64,000 nt of DNA from Stratiolaelaps scimitus (GCA_019614645.1 JABWDB010000001.1:10709501-10773500), one strand, 5' to 3'; shown: positions 10,576-22,390, counted from the first letter of the stretch. Numbers and translations: made by a program. The notes: generated from the sequence alone by a model not told the origin.

Positions 10576-11674
10576 ACGAACAGACAAATGTAGGGGGTAA
10601 GGGGAGTCGTTCTTTTGCTCGCCTAGATCTCGACTTGTTCAACTGGGATAGAGTTACTCACCATGTTGTAATACCACTACAACTAGTTGATTGGTAACGG
10701 TGAAATGAGACCACAGGCACCGCAACAAACATCAACGCTAACCAGCAACAACAACAACAACAAAAACGAGAAGCGAAACTCTCGTAAGGCCTCATCCGTA
10801 TTCGCTTGAGCAACCTCGGCGTTGTTCGGCTTCTGCGTCGTGGTCTTTATGCCGGCTAGTCCGCATAGTGTCGTTCCGCGTACGCGCTCCGTCCAGGCTA
10901 TGGGGTACAACGTTGTGTGTTGCTGGGCCGAGCGAATCTGATCGGCTGGCTGCAGAGCGAGTCGGCAGAAGCAGGAAGGCCGCAAATGGAGCACGGTCGA
11001 TGGCAACCAACCAACCAACCAACTGCATGGGTGCAACCAATTGGCGACGGCCATACCGGCGGCGAGATCGGCCGACGCTGCCGCCAACCAAACTGCCTAT
11101 TGGGCGAGAGGTTTCTGTTTGATGTGTCGTTGGTTTGGTCGAGTCCAGCTACAGAACATATACCCTTAGCCGTGGCTATCTCGATGCGGCCTATCTATCT
11201 GTATGTCGGTCTGTCTAGTGTACACTTTATGTGCTCGATCCATAGCGATTCGGTGGCTGGATCGCTCCCGTTGGCACCATCGATGGATGCTAGCCAGCAG
11301 CGAGAGAGCGAACGTGTCCGCTGCTCGTGTTGACTACCCCGTGCCGTTGTGTCTACGCACAACGATGCATGGCGTGGGCACACCGTGTGCAAACTGGATG
11401 TGTGCCGGTCGCACAGCCGACCCAGGGAACAGGACACTCATGGAGGATCGAGACAAGGCAGTGCAGTAGGCAGTTGTCCCCCTTTTCCGAGGGACTATAG
11501 GCGATGCTATCGAATACTGCAGAGCAGGGTGGAGGATGGGGACGTTCGCCCATCCGGCGGACAGAGCTGGCTAGCGCAGACGAATGGAGGGGCTCTGCTG
11601 GGCCGTTGCTAAGACGCTACACGATGGTCGACAGCTATAGGCGATCACATCGGTCCCCTTCTGACCAGCCCCGA

Positions 11675-11688
11675 GGGGGGGGGGGGGG
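11675..11688. repeat. Poly-G tract (G14)
   Basis: Fourteen consecutive G residues in a GC-rich context. A G-quadruplex is possible; length variation between reads is likely. Confidence 0.9.
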
Positions 11689-12413
11689 ATCGCGGGGACG
11701 GGCGTGCATGGACCGAGCATGCGGTACTGGAGACTGTTGCAGAGGGAGATGAAAACGACAGCCAGTGAGTGGTCACGCATCACTGACAGAAAAGGACACC
11801 GTCGAATGGGAAGCAGTCAGTGCGGTTGAGGCGGCTCAGGCCTGACGGGTAGCATGTATGCGCAGCATGGAAGGACTCCTGGTCCTGAAAGCGCACAGAA
11901 GTGCTGGAGCTGACTGGAGTGGTCCGATGGCAGCGATACCAAACAGAAAATGGGTGGGGCGAGCTAGAGCACCAAAGAAGATATAAGAATATGTAAGGCG
12001 TAATATTTGTCTCTATCGATGTGCGCGCTCCTATGCGTCGGATACATATACCGCTTGAACGTTACGGGTAATAGAAGCTGCTACAATACTTCCAAATTAA
12101 AAATAATCTGGAGATTGAATCGGACTGCGGCGTCACTGCCGCTGGCCTGACCTGGCATATTAACCCCATCGTCGTCGTTGTCGCTGCACACAATCGTCGT
12201 TCCACTCATCTTCCCTATGGAAAATAAGGCGGACACTGACAGATCTAAACTCGCATATCCTGCCAAGCGGAAACACGGTCCTTGCGAAAGAGACGAGAAG
12301 ACAATGACGACGATGTTTAGACTATTCGCGGTTACGACCGTTCGCTAGACCACGTCGGTGGCTGGTACAGGACCGCAGAAGACGACGTACGGGTTTAAGG
12401 AAAGGAACAGCGT

Positions 12414-12501
12414 TATAAAAGGACTCGCAGTAGCGGGCGGCGGGAATGCACAAGCAGCAGTAGCAGCAGCAGCCTGTTACCACAATCTCTCAGTTCAGTT
12501 G
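12414..12501 (+). promoter_or_regulatory. Candidate TATA promoter and short first exon
   Basis: A full TATAAAAG box at 12414-12421 lies in CpG-rich DNA, about 80 bp upstream of a strong TTG|GTAAGC donor (last exon base 12501). Transcription would be expected to begin about 30 bp after the box, near 12445, giving a 5' exon of roughly 55 bases rich in CAG triplets with TCAGTTCAGTT at its end. No coding start is required in this exon. This is inference from consensus strings only. Confidence 0.25.
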
Positions 12502-13636
12502 GTAAGCAAGCACCAGCATTGTGTTCGTGCGTTTGCGTGCCCGTAAGCTCACTCATCCGCTGACCCCCCCGCCCGCCCATCTTCGAGTTCTCTTGCCTCG
12601 AGAGGTGATGGTCGTGGTGGCCGTCGTCGTTGTCGTTGTCATTCTCCCTAGTCATTGTGGTGGGTGGGAGCTGTGATCGGGAATGGCGGTGCACAGTGGC
12701 CGGACTGAGGATCGCGCTCATACGTGTGATGACGGTGTTGGTACAGCTACCACAACATATACCCTATGATTCTTATTGCTTTGCTCGCTAGGGTCCAGGC
12801 CCTGCTGGCTGTCGCTTGTCTTTCAGCGGCAGACGTCACTTCTGCTTGTACAATACTTCTGGAGTGAGATAGAGGCGCTGCGTGATCGTGGCTGTTGTGG
12901 CGGTCGTGGAGATTGTTGGGCGGGTGAAGATGTACGCAAGCGAGCGAGCAAATAAGAGAGGGAGACGGACAGAGAGAGAACAGAAGGAACGCGAAAAGGA
13001 GGACGCTGTGAAATTGGGGGCGCAAACAGAGTCTCGAGGCGTGCGCGCGTGTGTATGTGCACTTCGGTGGCGAGTGGATTTCGATTCCCCCTAGGCGAAC
13101 CAACAACTCCTTTTCATCGAGGCAAGACCCCGTTGGGGAGGGAACCTAGACGCTGACAGCGACAGACACCAACATAGAGGCAGAGCTACAGTCGGACAAG
13201 CCGACAGATAGACACAATCCACGCAGCGAGAGGTGGTGGGGTTGACCGCAGGAATTGAGGTTATTGAAGGGGCCTTGGTGTCAGGACTCAGAGCGCCGTG
13301 TCCAGGAGGTGAAGTCTACCTTCTTCTGGTTTCGTATATCATGTCACACATCGCAGACACTCCCCAGAACGGCATGCAGCGTCCGGCCTCACTGTGCGAA
13401 CGGAGCGTGTTTTATCGGAACGGTTGAACTATCGTACACCTTTGAGGTCAGTGCATTCGAGATGGCCCGATTGTTTGAAAAAAATCAGTGAAGCGATTAC
13501 GCTGCAACTTCTCAACTAATTTTGATCAAATATGCGTTGAAAAGACCGTTTCCAGCCGTTTTCGTGTTAGTGTACTTTCAACCTATTGCGGCTCAAGATT
13601 ATTATAAAAATTTCGTGAATTAGAGATTATGCAATA

Positions 13637-13638
<2 letters not shown>

Positions 13639-13682
<44 letters not shown>
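13639..13682. repeat. (TA)n microsatellite
   Basis: About 22 perfect TA units. Confidence 0.97.
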
Positions 13683-13683
<1 letters not shown>

Positions 13684-13689
13684 CAAAAA

Positions 13690-14125
13690 TTGCCTCTAAA
13701 TGAAATATTTTGGCTTTAGAACAATACCGTGTCCGTAGTACCTGTTTATTTTTTAGAGGGGAGTGTTGGCATGCGAATGCATGTCAACACCTTCAAAGAT
13801 AGAGAGAACGCGGCTTCAAAGATAACATTCCGTGAATCTGTCATGTACATTTCTTGTAGACACATGGTTAGACGCAGCATGTATTGTAAAACAACAAAGA
13901 AAGAGAAGAATACATAAAGTAATATCTTAAGAGACGACGAACTGTGCTTAAATCCGAGCTCTTTAGCATTTTTGCAAAAGTTTGATATCTTCTGTGATAA
14001 CGTTGCCACACGCTGTACTATACCTAAATATGTTGTGGCAGACAAAGAGAAAACACGAAAAATGATCTTCGAAACCGTCAAGCTTTTGTTAACCTTCCAT
14101 AGGTAGTGTAACTCTACTAATGAAA

Positions 14126-14156
<31 letters not shown>

Positions 14157-14380
14157 GTTTATGCCATACGAATATACTGCTTGTCTAGCGTCATAATGCT
14201 GTTTTTGCGTAGACAGTGGCTATTAGCTGGCTGTGCGTTGGTCACAATAGTTATTAGGACACACGCATAGGACAAAACACGTCGTGTCCGTCAAGGGCCA
14301 AGTGGGTAATCGGCCGCCTTGCTGCCACTAGTGCGAGTTGGTCGATGGCGCAACCCATAGAGCAGTGCCAACTAAAAGCA
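13690..14380. other. AT-rich stretch, no recognised gene
   Basis: The minus-strand open segment at 13746-14081 has a hydrophobic patch but no ATG consistent with a gene start, and ends in repeat-like sequence. An A-run followed by TA dinucleotides lies at 14123-14156. Confidence 0.45.
14131..14156. repeat. (TA)n microsatellite after an A-run
   Basis: TA dinucleotides with one ACA interruption, directly downstream of A9. This A-run plus TA junction recurs at 16262-16282 and 49697-49726. Confidence 0.93.
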
Positions 14381-14617
14381 TAAATCTGCTTTGCCCACGG
14401 CTTCAGACGCTAGCTGGCCTCAAGGAGCTGTCGTTGTGCCACTGGAGCGGACTGGATTGGGGCACACAATTGTTGCCCAAGTGGGAGGACGGATGACGAA
14501 ACCGTCATACCTTCGAGCAATCGTCAGACCGGACCACCAACAGTGGAACCGTGCTGAACTCAATCACTTAGACTGCAGCGGCAACGGGGACGCGGTCGAA
14601 TGCTTTGTTGAACTTTT

Positions 14618-14634
14618 CTGCTGCTGCTGCTGCT
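14618..14634. repeat. (CTG)n triplet run
   Basis: Five to six CTG triplets. Confidence 0.85.
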
Positions 14635-14903
14635 ACTGCAAGTTCTACCGCCACCGCCAGAGCGGTATGCTATTATAAATCTAACTGGCCACCTATATAT
14701 TCATCATAGCCATTGGGTCTCCTTTCACTTCTGTGCCCTCATTAGACGGAATCTAGGTTGGGGCAGCGTTAGTGTAGGTCGCTGGTCACCGACGGGCGAA
14801 TCTCATAATACGAAGTGCGGCGTAACCAATTACAGTGATGCAATGAGTATATATTGCCAGCTGATATAACGTATATGGGCGACTTGATATACGCCAGCTG
14901 CCA

Positions 14904-15041
14904 CTAGGGCTGTCTGGCTGTCCGCTGAATAGTTAGACCCCGGCCAGCTTTTTCCACAATAGCCCCGCCATTAGCACCGATTGTCAAACTCGAATAGGCA
15001 AACACTTGCAACACATCACCTACCAGTAGGTGATGCCATTG
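14904..15041 (-). other. Candidate terminal exon, unknown product
   Basis: A strong minus-strand acceptor (gctttcttcag) is followed by an open frame of 45 codons to a stop. The peptide starts QWHHLLVGDVLQVFAYSS and is glycine- and alanine-containing in the middle (LTIGANGGAIVEKAG). A 10-bp-arm palindrome (15014-15035) lies inside its first bases. No family recognised, and the overlapping plus-strand ORF next to it is an alternative. Confidence 0.2.
15014..15035. other. Perfect palindrome, 10-bp arms
   Basis: CATCACCTAC and GTAGGTGATG around a CA centre. It lies between the candidate minus-strand acceptor (15042-15044) and the body of that candidate exon. Confidence 0.92.
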
Positions 15042-15060
15042 CTGAAGAAAGCTGACTTCT

Positions 15061-15273
15061 ATGAACGATTTGTTTGGTGATCGCAAGTCTTTTTTTTTGC
15101 ATGCATCAGATCTCTTATACGTGGGCGGTCGCTATTTGTTAGTTCGTAGAAAATTTAAATCTGATTGGAAGCAGGACCCCGATGTCGACAAGATTCATTA
15201 CCTACGAACTTCTAACTGCTTCAATAAAGCTACAAGGAAAGCATCCGTTGTTGCACTTATCGTACGAAACTAG
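15061..15273 (+). CDS. Hypothetical small protein, 70 residues
   Basis: Complete frame from a true ATG. It is basic and polar with an aromatic-rich middle (LLYVGGRYLLVRRKFKSDW). There is no signal peptide or membrane helix. A T-rich acceptor ends at 15109 inside it, so the frame may instead be a terminal exon from 15110. AATAAA occurs inside the frame near 15222. Not recognised. Confidence 0.2.
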   Translation: MNDLFGDRKSFFLHASDLLYVGGRYLLVRRKFKSDWKQDPDVDKIHYLRTSNCFNKATRKASVVALIVRN

Positions 15274-15279
15274 AATATT

Positions 15280-16260
15280 AAATTAGCCATTTTCATGAAA
15301 CAACCCTATCAAGCTTATGTCATGCGATCCACGCATGGGCCAATGGTCACATACACTCAAACGCTATTTGTGTCATAAATTAGGCTTCGCCTAAACCAAA
15401 CATCGTGACGACTGTTGTGATATTCTTCAAGTAATCACGAAAATGATTATTTCGCTGCAAATTGGATTTCGATGGCCGGCATACGCTCCTGATCTGTACT
15501 TTTTGATCGCGCATCCAACCAAACGAAATAAATACTCCGTTTACTATTCTACTTAGCTTACTACTTTGTAGCGGAAAGTTCTTGTTAATATTCTGGAAGT
15601 CTGCATTTTTTTTACACCTTGTCTCCAGCCCGTCATGCCGTGTATCTTTGGCTGTCTTAGCAGGGAGTCCGCAAGCAATGTTCGTCGTTGGCTTCTTGAT
15701 CACACGGTTAGCTTTGCTTAGATTAGCCAGCCATCAACAACGGATCTGTTTTGTTGAGATCCGCTTCCCGCGTTCATTCGCTGCTGAACGCCGACTTCTG
15801 ACTGCACTGGTCTCGAAGAGGGATTAATACATTTGCGATTACCACCAGGATCCTGCTAACGGAGGAGGCTCTCGGTGTATTAGTTATCTTTTTACCGAAA
15901 TATCAATGAAAATGGTAGCTACTACTCTATGATTGTTCCACTAGCCCCCCTTACGCCTGGCTATGACATAGTGATGCACTTACTCAAATATTGCGTTGTT
16001 CACTATAAGACGCCGATCGGCTGATTCGAGAAGTGGTAAAACATTAAAATGCCACTTTTGGTCAAGTTAACATAGGACGTTCCATACCCCTTGCATACAT
16101 ATCACATCTCTCTAAACTGACGATCGCTGGACGATTACTCGAGAATATACTAATAACGTACGATAAAATCTCATCAAGAAAAACTAGAATTATCGATTTC
16201 ACTCGAAATTAAAAAAAAGAGGATTCGATAAACTATAAAGGTATGTTGGTCGATCGAAAA
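15280..16260. other. Stretch with no supported gene
   Basis: Open segments at 15380-15827 on both strands are short and lack consistent starts or splice borders. No repeat of note, and no RNA gene seen. Confidence 0.45.
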
Positions 16261-16261
16261 A

Positions 16262-16282
16262 ATAAAAAAAATATATATATAT
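16262..16282. repeat. A-run joined to a (TA)n array
   Basis: A-rich run leading directly into AT dinucleotides. Confidence 0.85.
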
Positions 16283-16589
16283 TTCTGACCACCCCAGCGA
16301 CACGCCTCGGTATTTTAATTATTCCTTATAATATTTTCTGTTGTTGTTTATAAGTCACAGTGTTCTGCCTTTCTGTCACGAGACCGCAAATTTGCAATTA
16401 TTTTCGCAAATATACCCTTCCAAATCGAATTTATCCTTCCGCCATTTCATGCTACTTATAGTGAGTCGAACTATTTTGGGATTGTTTACGCGTATCCGCC
16501 TATTCCTACCGGTTAGCTTTGCTCTAAAATTAATCTGCTGCCTTCGACTGCCTCCTTCCCTGCACCTGATGTGGAGACAGGACCAACTC

Positions 16590-16615
16590 TCTCTTCTCTC
16601 TCTCTGTGCGGGTCC

Positions 16616-16648
<33 letters not shown>
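16590..16648. repeat. CT-rich run followed by (AT)n
   Basis: A CT-rich run near 16590-16608 and a perfect AT array at 16619-16648. Confidence 0.93.
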
Positions 16649-16652
<4 letters not shown>

Positions 16653-17101
16653 AAATCAACGTGTGTTCGTCTTGGTCGCATGAATCTGTCGTACGGGTTC
16701 GGCCTATTCATCTCCCGGGATGCTCCCCACTCTCCCGCCCCCCTCGTTCAGAAGAGTCCTTACCACCTTACCAGCAAGTCTCGATGAGTGTCCGTGACGG
16801 GACAGGTATAGCACCGGACCATCTGTGAACCCCCTGCGGCTCGCTCGCTAAGGGATTGGTGTTCCGTCGTGTTGTCTTCCTCTACCCAGGGGTCGAGCTG
16901 AGCCGCTCCAGAGCACAGTGTTCTAACAGTCCAACAAATCATCCATCTGAAAGATCGGCGTATCTGTGAGCATTTAAAGTTAACTGGTGGTGCTTAGTAA
17001 ACGACGTAATTATTTAATAATGCGAACATAATTTGTTTTATTTTGACCTACAAACAAATGGCCTTTCAATTGTTACAAGGGACCATATGAAGATGATTAT
17101 G

Positions 17102-17126
17102 ATAATAATAATAATAATAATAATAA
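17102..17126. repeat. (ATA)n trinucleotide repeat
   Basis: Eight ATA triplets followed by a degenerate continuation. Confidence 0.92.
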
Positions 17127-17277
17127 CAATAAAAACAGTGTTATGTTTTTAAACATATCCTATTTTCTATGTATTACTATTTTGTGACCCATTTCGTGGG
17201 ATATTAATATTATTATTGATACTACACTTATTAACCGAAATAGGATATACGCAGGTAAACTAGATGGAGTTAGGGTT

Positions 17278-17328
17278 GCGTGTGATCGCTAGCTAAATAT
17301 TGTTAAAATTGAGCTAGCGATCATACGC
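17278..17328. other. Near-perfect inverted repeat (hairpin), 17-bp arms
   Basis: Arms at 17278-17294 and 17312-17328 are complementary over 17 positions with one G/T mismatch; the inner 12 bp (TGATCGCTAGCT and its complement) are perfect. The spacer is 17 bases and AT-rich. It lies in AT-rich DNA without ORFs. It could be a transcribed stem-loop, the core of a small inverted-repeat element or a cruciform-forming site. The stem is shorter than a usual animal miRNA precursor. Confidence 0.85.
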
Positions 17329-17339
17329 TTCTCATCGGA

Positions 17340-18180
17340 TTCTTAACGCGTTCTCAGCACTGCATTTATGGATGGATGTGAAAAAAACGTTACCTTATTA
17401 CATTTGGATAAATAAACGAATATATATGCGTGTGTGGCGAAAGATGTTAGCATGTAAAGTATGGCTGCTGAATAGCTGTTTTCTCCGTTTTGATTAAAGC
17501 ATATGAGTCCGTTTTCAATTAACAACTGCTTCGGGGAACGGCTTCCCAGTAATGGCAGAAACTAATCCAACAACCGAAGCAGATTTGCCTCTGGGTGTGA
17601 GGCTCGTCATGTGAACGTCGTATTCAGCAGCGTGCTCTTTCTGCGTATATATTGCTAGAGACGCCTCAGCTACCATCTTAAGGTGAAATAAAAGCAAAGA
17701 GCGAATGCTGCCAGAGATCGAATGCCGGGTCTCCCAACGTGTCCGTGCCAGCTCCATAGCGTATTCACGCAGCAGTTATACCGTATCGAAAATAATTAGA
17801 ACTTACCTCCTGTGACCCCAGTAGCTGAAAGTAGAAGGTGGTTAAGAAGCTCCCGTACGCCCCCGTATTTTATTATACTTGCAAGAGCTCCCATAGCCTA
17901 CGAAGTTAATGGTGGGCGCTTCGTCTCATCTGTTTCCGCTTCGTCGACTAACATCAAGCAGGCGTGTCGACGACCAAAGATGAGCTAGGGTGAGCCGAGG
18001 CGGGGTAAGTGATATTGGCCGTCGTGTAGACAGATATAGATAGATAGATGCATATGGAAGTATGTCGTGGGCAAGCAACCGTCTCCGCACCTTAGTAGAC
18101 TTCACTTTGTCCTCCCAGGCTGTCGGTGTTCGGCATTTCCGAACTATACATACAATGATGAACAATACTGATGTGATAGC
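17340..18180. other. Stretch with no supported gene
   Basis: Only short overlapping frames. AATAAA hexamers near 17405 and 17688 have no upstream frame to serve. No RNA gene seen. Confidence 0.4.
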
Positions 18181-18219
18181 ATTAAGCAAGGGTCATTAAA
18201 TATAAAAGAAAAAACAAAA

Positions 18220-18233
18220 TATATATATATATA
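18220..18233. repeat. Short (TA)n array
   Basis: Seven TA units after an A-rich segment. Confidence 0.85.
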
Positions 18234-18680
18234 ATTCTATCTATCTTGTAATAATTTGCCCATGAGCATTCGCAGGTGATGCTGCTGCACGTCTGACGGT
18301 CGCTTGAATCTAGGATGAATAAGGGGGCTGCGTTGAATACGTTTCAGTCAACGAATTTAAGAATACTAACGTACGTTAGATCAAATCAATACTCGGGGTC
18401 GTAACGTCGGCATTATGAAGCATACCCCCTACATCTAACCCCCTTCTGGCTCTAGACGTCGTCACGTGACGTTCTAACGATTGCCGTCCATCGCTCTGTA
18501 TATTCCATATTAGACTCGAAAGTGATATCGATTCGTATGTGCCACATATGAGTTCAACAGAAGCATTAGTTTTGAATAAACGTTGCAACAGCGACTTGAG
18601 AGCATAATAGCCAGGTGCAGGTGGTCAACGAAATAATGGGCAAGGGCCCATCCAGCCACCCATATACAGGCCATCAGTGA

Positions 18681-18681
<1 letters not shown>

Positions 18682-18751
<70 letters not shown>
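18682..18751. repeat. (TA)n microsatellite, longest in the window
   Basis: Seventy bases of perfect TA dinucleotide, about 35 units. Frames through it read as alternating tyrosine and isoleucine and are not genes. Self-complementary and prone to cruciform extrusion and slippage. Confidence 0.98.
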
Positions 18752-18754
<3 letters not shown>

Positions 18755-18809
18755 ATTTGTATCTGTCCATATACAGAAGCAACAATACTCAGTAATACTT
18801 CCGTTTGAC

Positions 18810-20330
18810 ACACACACAGAGACAGAGACACAGCACACGAAGCGGGAGAAGGTTCTATTATAGGAAGTCCACCCGGGGTGGACTAATCACTATAGTCATC
18901 ATCGCGATGGCACGAATATTAAATGAAGGAACTCCACGTTTCGACCGAGGAGATATATCTATGGAGATATCTGCGGTGATTTACAAACCAACCAATAACA
19001 CAATGACCACTATGATGTTCGTGGATGTGTGAGATCGAGCGTGATGGGGTAAATAGGATGGACGGATACCGGTGGCGATGAGAATGAAAAATGACGCTCT
19101 CCAGAAAAAATGTTGTTGGAACCTGGTGGAGTCAACTGGTGAGACTCGAGAAGTAAGCAGTGAGCATGGCGTGGCGCGATGGTCGCATGCTTTCACCATT
19201 TTTAGGGCATTAATTAATTAATATAATAGCTTCTTCGAATTGCGATGCCAATAGTGAGATCGTCCTGAGGACGTCACCATTCTAATAATAAGCTAGTGAC
19301 ACACAAAGGAATGATGGTGTTGAGAACAGGGTGTCGGTCGTGAAATGGTCCGTTGAAAGCGAATTTTGACTGGAGCCCTTTGGCTTCTATTTTTTTCCCA
19401 GATCTCCTCTGATCAAACGCTTCTCGGCACTTGTCCGTGTGGCTTTATTACTACGAGAAATTTCGATGGGAAAATTCACACCTACCCAAGATCCCTTCAA
19501 CGGTTGAACCTGCGACATCCGGTATACGTATCTAAGCTGTGAATGTCGCATTGCTGAAATATTGTAAGCACCCGAAGCTGAATAGATGACAACGTGAACA
19601 AACGGGTATGACATGTCCACATTAATTTATTGAAGAGGTCCAAGAGGTTTAACTACATGTTTATTAGTGGACACTCCGCTGGGTAAGGAACGGGAGACCA
19701 ACGCTGTTTTCGTGTCTCTGATTTGTAAGCGCATTAGGAGAAAATAGGCACTACTCTTTCATAGATCACAGCTTGTGGGCCTCCAGTGGCACCACCGAGG
19801 ATTCTCACAGGGACAGCAAGCTCGAGGTCCGGTGGAAACAAAATAGTTTCTTTGCTCACGAGCAGTCCTCTACGAATGACGCGTGTGTGGACACGATCAA
19901 TGTAGAACACCACCCAACGTGCGTCGCCATGCGTGGCACGTCATTACATAGCAAAGTGATGGTGAGACGCCGACTGACTCACTGCTTTTGTCAATTGATG
20001 CTGAAGAATGAGAACACAACTAGCAATGACGGCCCATTTTCATAATGGAATTAGTAGTGCATGGCTCGTGAGTTCGGCCAACTCATAACGATCCATTTTG
20101 TTAAATAAGCAATATTCAAATTTCCGATTTTTCAGATTTCTTATCCTGACGAAGCGATCATTGACAGCGCTCGCAATTCGAGCTATCATATCGTATATGC
20201 TTGTTATTGGACGACGCACATGAGGCGATATAACAATTGCCAGCCACTAGTAACACAGTAAATGTGTATGAAACTATAGAATATAATCTCTCTATACTGG
20301 TATGCTGTGCTATTTTACAGTTACTCCAAG
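18810..20330. other. Stretch with no supported gene
   Basis: Open segments of 70-90 codons lie on both strands (for example 18805-19032 +, 19387-19620 -, 19773-20045 +) without motifs or consistent starts. Near 18940-18975 two short near-palindromes (agatatatct, agatatct) repeat. Nothing else noted. Confidence 0.4.
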
Positions 20331-20379
20331 ATAGTGAGCTATTCAGGATAACTTATGGTTGACTTATTTTCAATTTCAG

Positions 20380-20517
20380 GTGAGTCCGGTGATAGCAGTT
20401 ACAGATGAAAATTTACCCTCATCTTCAAGGACAGCTGTGCACGAATGCATTCATAGTTTCGAACAAGCAGGTTTTCGAATCAGTCACACATGGGTAGATA
20501 ATACCAATGATTGCTAG
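20380..20517 (+). other. Candidate terminal coding exon with nearby poly(A) hexamer
   Basis: A textbook acceptor (pyrimidine-rich tract ending TTTCAG, 20379) is followed by a 45-codon frame starting VSPVIAVTDENLPSSSRTAV and ending at TAG (20515-20517). AATAAA follows at 20523-20528. The peptide is polar with no repeat. The frame is also open for a short way upstream of the acceptor. The hexamer lies very close to the stop, which is unusual but allowed. Unknown family. Confidence 0.25.
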
Positions 20518-20599
20518 GTTTGAATAAAAAAAAGGGAAATATTTCTTGCTATACCTATTGCTGCCTCTTTTTGATATAAGTTCAACCATGGGATTACAT

Positions 20600-20616
20600 T
20601 ATATATATATATATAT
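20600..20616. repeat. (TA)n microsatellite
   Basis: Eight TA units. Confidence 0.9.
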
Positions 20617-21005
20617 TAACTTGGTGAAAGGGAGTGCGTAAGTTGTGCGTTCATGGTCTTCATTCTCCTTGTATGACACGTTCGTTAACTTCGATGATGA
20701 ACCTGCAGGTTCCAGTGAAGTAACACCAGAAAGAGGAGGTGAGTAGAAGTGTGCGCGGGAGCGATCTTGAGATAATGGTGGTAATGCATGGACGTGATGA
20801 GATCGGTAGCGAATGTTCTCGCTATCGTGAACGGTTGCGAACTTGTCGAGCTGCTGTACGCGCAGGGACAGACAGTTATGGCTAACTATAGTCGCCAAGA
20901 GTAATTCTACTTGGTTGTTGGCGCACTCATAAAAAAACGAAGAAATATCTTAAAACAAATATAAAAATAATAACAATTGCATTACCTGAAAATGGCCACT
21001 ACAAC

Positions 21006-21030
21006 ATATATATATATATATATATATATA
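21006..21030. repeat. (TA)n microsatellite
   Basis: About twelve AT units. Confidence 0.94.
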
Positions 21031-21039
21031 ATGTGTATT

Positions 21040-22360
21040 TTTATTTTGTTTCTTTGCGAGAATCCACGTCGCGGCATCTATTACAGACATTTCTTACAAA
21101 AGACAGAAGGACAATGGAAGTCAACAGTTGTCCTAAAACTGGGGAATTCTGGAGTGACGTTTATGATGTCAAGAAGCTGGGAATAGAAGGATAATAGTTG
21201 TCGTTGTAGTTGTTGCAGAGGTAACTCTAGTAAGAAATAATTGTCGAGGCTGGATGACCCAGCCGTTGAGTGTCTCACCTGTCCACCAAGTATCTACTTC
21301 ATTGGCTACTTTTCCGGTGACTAGGCTACAATGAGTCTTTCTGGTTTTATGGTTATCTCTCGCTCTCTCTATCTCTCGAGGGTGCGGCTCTGCGCTTCGA
21401 TCTGTCTGCGTATCCGTGCGTCTGATCTTTTCATGTTGTTTCAACCCCTCAACCACAACGAACGCCATCGTTCTCTTTACCTTTAACAGAGTGTTTCATA
21501 GTGTCAAGGCGGCTAAATGCTGTTGATGTGATAAGGGAACGCGGCTGCAATTTTTCTTCTAAGAGGTTATGTTGTGTATAATTTAAAGCGTCCTACTCCA
21601 TATATAGGCGTATGTCGACAATGTAGCCCCTCCCCGATCGGGACAGCTAGTAATTTAGAGCGCACTTATTGTTATTGCAGACTTCAATACGAAAGGTTCT
21701 TAGACGTAAACACCCCATGCGTCTGTTCGAGCTGTACGACGGAGGACATTTTTCTCTACCACTACTCATCTCTCTGCTCTGGCCCTAAACAAATTGAGTT
21801 TAACTCTGACGCTAGCAGGTCAGTAGCAGAAAGAGGCTCTAGAAACGATGATGGGGCATACAGCCATCTAGACTCGCATGGGAACCAAAGCCGGCCGCGA
21901 GTACAGTGTTGCTGCTAGTGCGGGAAGATATGTTTACCTCAACCGAGAACTACTATGGAACGTGGCCGGGCAGGTGGCGTTGCTGCGCGCCGCACTAGCA
22001 ATGAATGTCGGGTAGGGCGTCGGAGAGATGACACCCTTCAAAAATATATGTGGGAAAAAGGCTGGGAGAGGTGGTGATGGTGGTGGTTCGTCGGTCGGGC
22101 TTTCAGGATTGCCTACGGGTAAGGGACAGCCGGACGGGTGAGGGGAGTCGAATGTATTTGGGAGGATCGAGTGACTCGCCGGCCGACTATCGATTCCGTC
22201 TGGAAGCCGCTCCGTTGTCAAAAGCCTCCTCGATCACCCTTTGGGCCCGATACCGCCCCCATAGGATGTCCCCAACATTGTCGGCTTCCCGACGTCTACT
22301 CGACCAAAGCTCAACGAAATTGACCTTTCAAGGACGAAAGCACGAAAGCGATGACTCTGG
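21040..22360. other. Mixed-composition stretch with no supported gene
   Basis: Several frames of 60-140 codons overlap on both strands around 21570-22470, with no recognised motif and no consistent splice pair. No RNA gene seen. Confidence 0.4.
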
Positions 22361-22372
22361 CCTAGCTCAGTG

Positions 22373-22390
22373 GGGAGAGAGAGAGGGAGA
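22373..22390. repeat. (GA)n run
   Basis: GA dinucleotides with one GG interruption. Confidence 0.85.

Larger units (their letters stand above)
10600..13450. other. CpG-rich block without a recognised protein
   Basis: Contains CAA triplets at 10746-10763, short CCAA repeats near 11008-11022, a G14 tract (11675-11688) and a TATA-plus-donor candidate first exon (listed). Several frames of 80-140 codons overlap one another on both strands, as expected of GC-rich DNA; none shows a motif. No RNA gene seen. Confidence 0.45.

Noticed and set aside
16341..16787. Plus-strand 148-codon frame with hydrophobic N-terminal half
   Set aside because: Starts at TTG, continues through a TA array and has no splice border; not credible as a gene.
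18510..18831. Minus-strand frames reading as long Tyr-Ile repeats
   Set aside because: They are translations of the TA microsatellite; the same applies at 16571-16828, 23729-23973 and other TA arrays.
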